From DATAFT01 sp035544635 (GTDB lineage: Bacteria > Acidobacteriota > Thermoanaerobaculia > Multivoradales > Multivoraceae), in contig DATKDQ010000395.1 in assembly GCA_035544635.1 (NCBI GenBank), positions 1-8,894 on the forward strand: a DNA stretch of 8,894 bases, in the 5' to 3' direction. The notes beneath the pieces were generated by a model that saw nothing but the letters and a program-made list of their open reading frames with translations, had not been told where the DNA came from and made no database searches. How positions within the stretch are numbered: position 1 is the first letter of the stretch; each line of letters opens with the position of its first letter. The translations under genes were made by a program, and so were the position numbers. Below are positions 1-5,900 of this stretch, piece after piece.

Positions 1-128
1 CACACCGCAGCTGAGAGCCCCCGCATCCGGACACCTGCACGAACGTCGGCCCAGGGCCGCGTCGATGGGCGAGCAGCGATCACGAGGCGAGCGGGGCCGA
101 TGCGGCCACCCCGGGTGGTGGGCCCCTG
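1..128. other. No recognisable gene
   Basis: Beyond the transposase remnant I see no coding region, RNA or insertion-sequence end that I can support. The transposase frame stays open on the minus strand to 80 but its content is not recognisable. Confidence 0.5.
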
Positions 129-250
129 CCGGAGTGCCGGCAACCGTCGCAGCTCACGCGGGCGAAGCCGTGCTCGAAGATGCTGCAGTCGAGGAAGGCG
201 TAGACGCCGGCCTCTGCGGCGGAGCGCCAGAAGCCGTAGAGGCTCGCAGC
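129..250 (-). mobile_element. Remnant of an IS91-type transposase N-terminus
   Basis: On the minus strand from about 250 to 129 a reading frame one step off the JAB frame encodes about 40 residues that look like the N-terminal zinc-binding part of IS91/ISCR-type transposases: an aromatic lead-in (LYGFWRSAAEAGVYAFLDC), then IFEHGFARVSCDGCRH. In that family the segment carries on with a 'LVAFSCKxRxFCPSC' type cysteine cluster and the HUH catalytic domain. Here the similarity stops after CRHSG and the frame runs on without recognisable sequence to a stop at 80. No start codon, catalytic region or ends of an insertion sequence are visible, so this is a dead fragment. It lies exactly where the JAB domain of the neighbouring gene breaks off, so an IS91-related event probably truncated that gene. 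The family assignment is from memory of the motif, not from a search. Confidence 0.5.
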
Positions 251-921
251 TGCGCGGTCACCTCGACGTAGATCTCCGGCACACGCGGATCGCGGCGGAG
301 GTGACCGATGAGCACGCCGCCGGTCTCCTTGGCGCCGGCGGCGAGGGCGAGCTCGGAGGCCTCGGTGAGCGCCTGGTGGGGAACGAAGAGCGGCGGGTCC
401 TCGGCGCACGGATCGTCCCATGCCGCGGCTCCGCGCTGCGCCGCGGCGAGCGACCCCTCGCGCAGCGGCAGCTGCGGGGCCACCTCGCGCACGGCGAAGG
501 CGACCGCCGGCGAGGCTTCGACCTCCGGCCGCGGGAAGGCGGCGGCGACGTAGCGGTAGCGGTCGCCGTCGGCGAGCTCGCCCCGCTCGACCAGGGCCGC
601 GGCGGCGCGCTGGGCTGCCTCGCGGAAGTAGCCGCTCGGGAGCTCGATCGCCGCCTCGCCCGCCGCCGCCTCGCCCCCGGATTCGATCGCCACCCGCACC
701 CGGAAGCCCCCGACGTACGGCTCGCCGAGCTCGGGGTGCCAGAGCGGCTCGACCGCGGTGCGGGACGCCAGCGCGCCGGCGGCGCAGGCGCCCCGCCGCA
801 CCGCCGCGAAGCGGACGGCCTCGCAGGCCGGCTCCCAGTCGGCGGCGAGCGGCTGCTGGCCGACCGCGGTGCCGTCCTCGCGGTAGAAGGCGAGCACCCA
901 GCGGAAGGGGTTTGTCAGCAT
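154..921 (-). CDS. JAB/MPN-type metalloprotease (deubiquitinase-like), C-terminally truncated
   Basis: The frame encodes 255 residues. Residues 1-170 form an N-terminal region of unknown function (starts MLTNPFRWVLAFYREDG). Residues 178-226 look like the beginning of a JAB/MPN domain: a strand-helix (PLFVPHQALTEASELAL) followed by KETGGVLIG, whose Glu199 would be the catalytic glutamate. Known JAB enzymes then need an HxHP...SxxD block to bind zinc; none is present. After about residue 226 the protein turns into Ser/Ala/Thr/Pro-rich nonsense, because the DNA has switched to a transposase remnant in another frame. The product is therefore very probably inactive. In Ubl operons the JAB enzyme trims the Ubl C-terminus or releases Ubl from targets. 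The ATG overlaps the Ubl gene's stop region by 7 nt and has a weak GAGGG at 931-927, which supports the start and co-translation with the Ubl. It is the last gene of the operon. Confidence 0.65.
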   Translation of the reverse strand: MLTNPFRWVLAFYREDGTAVGQQPLAADWEPACEAVRFAAVRRGACAAGALASRTAVEPLWHPELGEPYVGGFRVRVAIESGGEAAAGEAAIELPSGYFREAAQRAAAALVERGELADGDRYRYVAAAFPRPEVEASPAVAFAVREVAPQLPLREGSLAAAQRGAAAWDDPCAEDPPLFVPHQALTEASELALAAGAKETGGVLIGHLRRDPRVPEIYVEVTAQLRASTASGAPPQRPASTPSSTAASSSTASPA

Positions 922-1229
922 CGACGCCCTCGCGAATCCGTCGGCCCACCGGCGTCGATGTTGGGCTGCAGGACCACCTTGTCGCCGCTCTCGAGGGCGT
1001 CTCCCACGCGCTCCGTCGCATGCAGGTGCCGTCCCTCGCGCTCGAGCCGCGCGTGGTAGACGTAGGGCCGCCCGCCGACGTCGTTCTGCGGCAGGCTCAT
1101 CTGCGCCAGCAGGCCCTGCACGAACTCGCCCACCGTCGCCTCCGGCGGCACGTCGACGACGCTGGCGACCTTCTGGCCCGACACGTCGCTCACCTGCAGC
1201 CCGATCCCGTTGCTCTCCGGCGTTGCCAT
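915..1229 (-). CDS. Ubiquitin-like protein with C-terminal Gly-Gly and tail
   Basis: This is a 104-residue protein with the size and strand pattern of a beta-grasp ubiquitin-like domain: a beta hairpin from residue 9 (IGLQVSDVSGQ...VASVVDV), the helix around TVGEFVQGLLAQM (32-44), a strand with YVYHARLEREGR, and a last strand KVVLQPNIDAGG. Gly94-Gly95 are followed by a nine-residue tail (PTDSRGRRC). Ubiquitin precursors have this layout; the tail is removed to expose the glycine that the E1 adenylates. Placement between an E2-like gene and a JAB gene strongly supports the reading. The start is fixed by a perfect AGGAGG six bases upstream. A much longer open frame extends upstream but is a shadow of the previous gene. 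The tail overlaps the JAB start, and with that JAB gene broken the precursor may not be matured. A YukD/EsaB-like relative is the main alternative. Confidence 0.75.
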   Translation of the reverse strand: MATPESNGIGLQVSDVSGQKVASVVDVPPEATVGEFVQGLLAQMSLPQNDVGGRPYVYHARLEREGRHLHATERVGDALESGDKVVLQPNIDAGGPTDSRGRRC

Positions 1230-1235
1230 CGCGAA

Positions 1236-1241
1236 CCTCCT
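1236..1241 (-). promoter_or_regulatory. Strong ribosome binding site of the Ubl gene
   Basis: AGGAGG on the minus strand lies six bases before the ATG at 1229, in the 16-base gap after the stop of the preceding gene. It is the best Shine-Dalgarno in the operon and decides the start of the Ubl gene. A strong site on the Ubl would fit a need for more modifier than enzyme, which is an inference. Confidence 0.8.
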
Positions 1242-1245
1242 CTGC

Positions 1246-2187
1246 TCAGCGCGCTCGCGCGCGGTTGGTGGCCGGCTGCTCTTTGCCGCCGGCTTCGGTG
1301 GCGCCGTTGCGCAGCGCCAGGTAGACGCCGGCAACCTCTTCGCTCGCCAGCGCGCGTGCCTCGCGAGCGAAGTCGCGGCAGGCGACCGAGAGGCTCGCCA
1401 GGGCGTGGCCGAGCTCCTCGGCAACGGGCGGCGAGGCGAAGCGGACCTCGAAGCGGGCGCTCGCGGCTTGCTCGCCGGCGGCGGCGCGGGCGAGGCGCAC
1501 GCAACCGTTGGCTTCGAGGAGCAGCCAGGCGAGCGCGCGAAGGCCAGCGGCGCCGAGCGCGGGCGTGACAGCCAGCTCCGCCGCCAACCGCACCGAGCCG
1601 GCGGCGTCCTCCTCGACGAGCGCCTGGTGGAAGCTGCCGGGCGTGTCGAGGTCGACCGCCCACCGCCGCGGCGCCCGCTCGCCGGCGCTCCACCCGGCCT
1701 CGCCGAGGAGCCGCGGCAGCGCGCTCGGCTCCGGCGCCGCCGGGCCCTCCGTGGCGACTTCGGGAGCCCCCGACCCGGCCGGCTCGCCGGCGCCGGTCTC
1801 ACCCTCGAGGATGGCGGCGGCGCGGCGGAAGTCGGCGCACGCCTCGGCCAGTCGCACGCCGAGGTCGACCCCCTCCTCGACCGGCAGCTCGGCGGCGAGG
1901 CGCGGGCGGCCGCTGGCGAGCGCCACCTTGCCAGGGCCGGCGAGCCGCGCGTCGAGCTGCAGCAGCGGCCAGAGGCCCGCCGCCGCCGGCCAGTCGAACG
2001 GCGCGCTCTGCAGCAGCAGCCAATCCGCGGCGAGCCGCGCCGACACCGCGAAGGAGCGGCCGTTGGCGAGCGCGAAGCGCCACCGGGTGCGGCCCTGGCG
2101 CGTCACCGCGAGGGCCTGCTTGCGCAACGCTTGTTCGACAACGGCCTCGCCGGGCAGGCGGGCACCGCTCGTGGCGAGCTCGCTCAT
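1246..2187 (-). CDS. Operon protein of unknown function with two similar alpha/beta domains
   Basis: This 313-residue acidic, Ala/Leu-rich protein has no signal peptide or membrane segment. I do not recognise a named family. It appears to hold two copies of one domain, roughly residues 30-128 and 172-292. Both begin with an Arg-Trp strand (RTRWRFAL; APRRWAVDL), pass through a strand-rich middle with a WLLL motif (56-59; 221-224), and end with a helix containing a C-x-D/R-F element (AEACADFRRAA; SVACRDFAREA). A Gly/Pro/Ala/Glu linker (about 129-158) joins them. The pattern recalls YbjN or type III secretion chaperone-like folds, which is a guess from layout only. The start ATG overlaps the stop of the frame-corrected E2 gene (ATGA), so the two are translationally coupled; the Ubl gene follows after 16 bases. 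Its place between E2 and Ubl suggests an adaptor or E3-like role. Start at 2187 was chosen over an upstream in-frame extension because of the ATGA overlap. Confidence 0.75.
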   Translation of the reverse strand: MSELATSGARLPGEAVVEQALRKQALAVTRQGRTRWRFALANGRSFAVSARLAADWLLLQSAPFDWPAAAGLWPLLQLDARLAGPGKVALASGRPRLAAELPVEEGVDLGVRLAEACADFRRAAAILEGETGAGEPAGSGAPEVATEGPAAPEPSALPRLLGEAGWSAGERAPRRWAVDLDTPGSFHQALVEEDAAGSVRLAAELAVTPALGAAGLRALAWLLLEANGCVRLARAAAGEQAASARFEVRFASPPVAEELGHALASLSVACRDFAREARALASEEVAGVYLALRNGATEAGGKEQPATNRARAR

Positions 2188-2335
2188 CCCGGCTCCACGG
2201 CCATCGGGCGCAGCTCGAAGCGGAGCGCGCGCCGCTTGAGCGGGCGGCGGTCGAGCGGGAAGCGGTGCTGGTTGGCGCGCGCCCAGACGCACGCCTCGCG
2301 GTTGAGCGCGTCGTCCTCGCGCATCGTCACCTTGT
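2184..2335 (-). pseudogene. Out-of-frame C-terminal part of the E2-like gene
   Basis: Just past the premature stop at 2329-2327, the next reading frame continues the E2 protein: KVTMREDDALNREACVWAR and then about 30 more residues, ending at the TGA 2186-2184 that overlaps the next gene's ATG. In prokaryotic E2-like proteins the helix after the active site is typically followed by a 'YHN/K-V-T-x-x-E-x-D-A-L-N-x-x-A' segment, which this matches. One missing base near 2331-2340 (TTC AC AAG, read as TTC CAC AAG when restored) rejoins the frames into a protein of about 197 residues from ATG 2776, or 234 from GTG 2887. An ATG at 2324, five bases after the stop, could restart translation and yield a separate 46-residue piece. 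Either the gene is broken, the base is a sequencing or assembly error, or the E2 is made as two chains. Confidence 0.7.
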
Positions 2336-2887
2336 GAAAGTGATGATCTCGAAGCACCGGTAGAGCAGGTCGACCAGCGGGGTGCCGGGCAGCAGCCGGC
2401 CGACGCAGAGAAACGGCGCCTGGGCGGCGATGTTCGGGTGGAAGACGTGCCGCGGCGCGAGCCAGGTGAGGACCTGGAACGGATCGGCCCGTCGCAGGTA
2501 GTCGGCGGGGAACCAGATGCCCACCTCGAAGCCCGAGACCTCGCGCGGCTCGCCGCCGGGCGGCCGGACCAGCCCGGTGCAGTGGAAGCGCACGCGGTAG
2601 CGGCGGGCCGGCGGACCGTCGACCGGCAGCAGCTCGAGAAGGTCGCTGGTGCGGGCGAGCGCCTCGCCCTCCTCCTGCTGGCGGCGGAGGAAGGAGGCGA
2701 AGATCGGATCGACGTTGGGTTCCTGCCAGGCTTCGTACATCGTGGGGTCTCGCTCGCTCTCTTCCTCAGGTGTCATGGGACCACGGGACGGGGCGACGCT
2801 CCTGCGTCCGCGCACGATCACCGGCGCGCCCTCGCCGCCGCGCCCGGCGTACCGGCGCCCGGCGCCGCGCCAGCGGTCGCCGATCAC
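2327..2887 (-). CDS. E2-like ubiquitin-conjugating enzyme, frameshifted after the active site
   Basis: The frame encodes 186 residues. The core is E2/UBC-like: strands around RRYRVRFHCTGLV and VSGFEVGIWFPADYL, then HVFHPNI and FLCVGRLLPGTPLVDLLY. The HPN triad (150-152) followed eight residues later by Cys161 is the E2 active-site pattern; the cysteine would carry the Ubl as a thioester. The frame then ends early at EIITFTR because of an apparent one-base loss; the rest of the protein lies in the next frame. Start: GTG at 2887 overlaps the old E1 stop (GTGA), which suggests coupling, but the first 37 residues are Arg/Gly-rich and unconserved in look. ATG at 2776 (MTPEEE) or 2740 (MYEAWQ) may be the true start; from 2776 the active cysteine is residue 124. 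There is no good Shine-Dalgarno at any of them. Its upstream partner gene, the E1, now lies 5.4 kb away. Confidence 0.72.
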   Translation of the reverse strand: MIGDRWRGAGRRYAGRGGEGAPVIVRGRRSVAPSRGPMTPEEESERDPTMYEAWQEPNVDPIFASFLRRQQEEGEALARTSDLLELLPVDGPPARRYRVRFHCTGLVRPPGGEPREVSGFEVGIWFPADYLRRADPFQVLTWLAPRHVFHPNIAAQAPFLCVGRLLPGTPLVDLLYRCFEIITFTR

Positions 2888-2893
2888 GCCGCA

Positions 2894-2925
2894 TCAACGC
2901 CGATCTCCAGGTGCGCCGCGCGGCC
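2894..2925 (+). repeat. Left copy of 32-bp direct repeat (original E1 3' end)
   Basis: This copy matches 8353-8384 at 31 of 32 positions; 25 bases (2901-2925) are identical and the single mismatch is at 2900 (C here, T at 8359). On the minus strand it encodes GRAAHLEI and leads to GVDAA and a TGA at 2886-2884 that overlaps the GTG of the E2 frame. That tight overlap marks this copy as the original tail of the E1 gene, still joined to its operon partner. Confidence 0.85.
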
Positions 2926-2973
2926 CTCTGGCATAGTTCGGACTCTCGGCGCCCGTATCGGCGCCTCGTTCAC

Positions 2974-2979
2974 GGAGGG
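2974..2979 (+). promoter_or_regulatory. Ribosome binding site of the STAND gene
   Basis: GGAGGG lies five bases before the ATG at 2985. Only about 60 bases separate the left repeat from this ATG, so any promoter for the gene must be within that stretch, overlap the repeat, or lie in the host operon. I see no convincing -35/-10 pair there. Confidence 0.65.
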
Positions 2980-2984
2980 CGTGA

Positions 2985-5900
2985 ATGCCAGAGGCCCGCA
3001 CGATCCGCGTCTTCATCTCCTCGACCTTCCGCGATATGCACGCGGAGCGGGACCACCTGAACCGGTTCGTCTTCCCCGAGCTGCGCAGCCGGTGTCTGAA
3101 GCGCGGTGCCGACTTCATCGGCCTGGACCTGCGCTGGGGAGTCACGGAGGACGAGGTCAAGCAGGAAGGGGTGCTCGCGATCTGTCTGCGCGAGATCGAG
3201 GGCTGCCGGCCGTTCTTCGTCTGCCTGCTGGGACAGCGCTTCGGCTGGGTGCCGCCTCCCGAGGAGGTGCCGCGGGAGCTGTTCGAGGAGGCCCGGCGGG
3301 GCGGACTGCCGGCGGCGGTCGCGGAGTGGTACGCGTTGGACGAGACGAGCGATCCTGCCATCTACCGACTGCAGCGTGGCCGGGAGCGGGCGATCCCGGA
3401 CGCGGTGTCGGATCTGCTGGCGCGGTATTGGGAGTCGAAGGGTCTACCGCTCGCGGGCGCGTCGATCACGGCGCGGGAGATCCTGCGCGGTGTGTTCGAG
3501 GAGGGGTTTCCGCCTACCCACGCGCTCTTCTATCTGCGCAAGCCGGGTCTGGAGCGGGCGGCAGGGTTCCCGGAGGCCTTTCTACCGCTGTTCGTGGAAC
3601 AGGACGCGGGTCGTCGCCGCAAGCTGGCCGCTCTGAAGCGGCGGATTCGCGCCCGGCGTCACCAGATGCTAGTCCGGCGCTATGGAGCCAGGTACACCCG
3701 CCTCCGGATCGACCCCGCGTTGCTGCCGGCGCCACTGTCCGGCGCCGAGCGCGAGGCGCTCGCCGACGGTGCGATCGAGCCCGCGGAGTGGCCGGCGTTG
3801 TCGATCGCTCTTCGCGAGGCGGTCGAGGTCTGCGGGACGATCGCGCTGGACAAGGCGGGCCTGGAAGTGCTCGGGCGGCAGGTACTCGAGGACCTGTGGA
3901 CGGCGATCGAGGCCGAGCTCGAGGCGCCGGGCGAGCGCCTGGACGATCACCAGCGGGAGCGGGCGTATCACGAGCGGTTCGTGATGGACCGCACGCGGCT
4001 GTTCCTCGGCCGTGACGACCTGGTCCAGCGCATGGTCGAATACCTGGACCGAAACGACGACCGCAAGCCGCTCGTGGTGACGGGTCGACCCGGCGGGGGC
4101 AAGTCCGCACTGCTCGCGGAGTGCGTGCGGAAGTATCGCGCTCTCTCTCCCCAGACGCTCGTCGTGCCGCACTTCATCGGCGTCTCGCCCGGCTCGACCT
4201 TCCTGCCGAACACGTTGCGATTCGTGTGCGAGACGTTGCGCCGGGAGTGTGGGGTCGAGCAGGAGGTCCCCCCCGACCCGGAGACGCTGCGTCGTGGATG
4301 GCAGAGCTTCCTCGAGCAGGCAGGGGCACGGCGCGGAGTGGTCCTCATCCTGGACGCCCTGAACCAGCTCGATCCCCACGACGGGAGCCATGAGCTGGGC
4401 TGGTTTCCATTCCAGCTTCCCCCGGGGTTGAAGGTCATCGTCAGCACGCTGTCCGGTGAATGCCTGGAGCGGCTCCAGCGGCGCGTGCCCGAAGATCACC
4501 TCATCGACGTCCCGGTGCTCAGGGACGCGGACCAGCGGAGTCTCATCGAGGCGAACCTCAAGGAGCGGCGGAAGCGGCTGACCGAGCACCAGCTCACGCG
4601 GCTGCTCGACAGGGAGGCGCGGCCCGACGTGGGCCTGCCTCTGTACCTGCTGGTAGCTCTCGAGGAGCTGTGCCTCTTCGGCAGGCACGAGGCGATCACC
4701 GCCCGGATCGAGCGCTTGCCGGCGAGTGTGCCGGAGCTGTTCGATCAGGTGCTGTCGCGTCTCGAGGACGACCATGGACAGGAGCTGACCGGCTCGATCT
4801 GCCGGTGGCTGGCGGCGTCGCGCTCGGGGATGCTGGAGGTCGAGGTCCTGGATCTGCTGGGCCAGGGCCAGGAGCTCCCGCGGGCACGCTGGACGGCGTT
4901 CTACCGGGCGTTGGAGTTCTATCTGCGGCCGATGGAGGAGGAGCGCGAGCGCATGACCGCCGGCGCCGCGTTGCTCGACTTCTACCACGACCAGCTCCGC
5001 TTCGCGGTGTACCGGCGCTATCTGGGGATGGAGTCGCCGCAGGCACCGCCGACCGAGGCGTTCCGCGCCGCGCACCGCGAGCTGGCCGCGTACTTCCGGG
5101 GGATCACCATCACGGAGGACGGCGACTTTCCGAAGTGGCACCTGGATCGCCCGCGCGGCATCGCGGAGCTGCCGTATCACCAGACCCAGGGCGAGCAGTG
5201 GACGGAGCTGGAGCAGACGCTGACCGACGCCGGCTTCGTCGAGGCGAAGTCACGATCGGGCGGCGTGGACGCGCTGCTGGGCGACTACGACGCGGCGGTA
5301 AGGGCATGGCCGGGACAGGAGGAGGAGAGGAGCAGCGGCCAGAAGCGCCACGAGAAGACCAGGCAGTACGTCGATCGTCTGATCGCGTACAGCCGCGCCC
5401 ACACCGCACGGCGCGGAGATCCGGCCGTCGCCACGCCGCCGCTCCCCTCCCCGCCGCCCGCCGTCGCCCACACCACGGAGACCGAGCGTACCGACGAGCC
5501 GCGCGTGTGGACACCACTGGAGCGCGTCCAGGCCTGGGGACACTTCGCCGCGAACCACACCGGCAGACTCGACGCGCACGACGAGCCGGTGTTCCAGCTC
5601 GCCTACAACAGCGCGGCCTCCGGCCCCGTCGCCGATGCCCTGGAGGAGCGCCTGCGCAGAGGTGAGGGGCCGCGCCGGCCCTGGCTTCGCTCGAGGTTTC
5701 GCCCGCAGTTTTTCCACCGCCCCTTGTGCCTGAAGACGCTCGAAGGGCACGCCGATTCGGTCCTTGCCGTTGCGGTGACGGCGGACGGCCGCCGCGCCGT
5801 CTCGGGGAGTGAGGACAAGACCCTACGCGTGTGGGACTTGGAGACGGGGGGGAGCCGCGCCCTGCTTGGGCACACGGATTCGGTCTTGGCCGTGTCGGTG

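Noticed and set aside
100..2337. Several plus-strand frames over the Ubl operon
   Set aside because: All are complements of the E2, Ubl, JAB and unknown genes, which have motifs, overlaps and ribosome sites.
2327..2345. Programmed frameshift in the E2 gene
   Set aside because: No convincing slippery heptamer or downstream structure was recognised; loss of a base explains it more simply.
2438..4015. Plus-strand 525-codon frame crossing the insertion boundary
   Set aside because: It covers both the E2 antisense and an out-of-frame STAND region; no protein character.
3669..5180. Long minus-strand open frame (about 500 codons) opposite the STAND gene
   Set aside because: It is antisense to the conserved NTPase region and rich in Arg/Gln/Leu; high G+C removes stops from the shadow frame.
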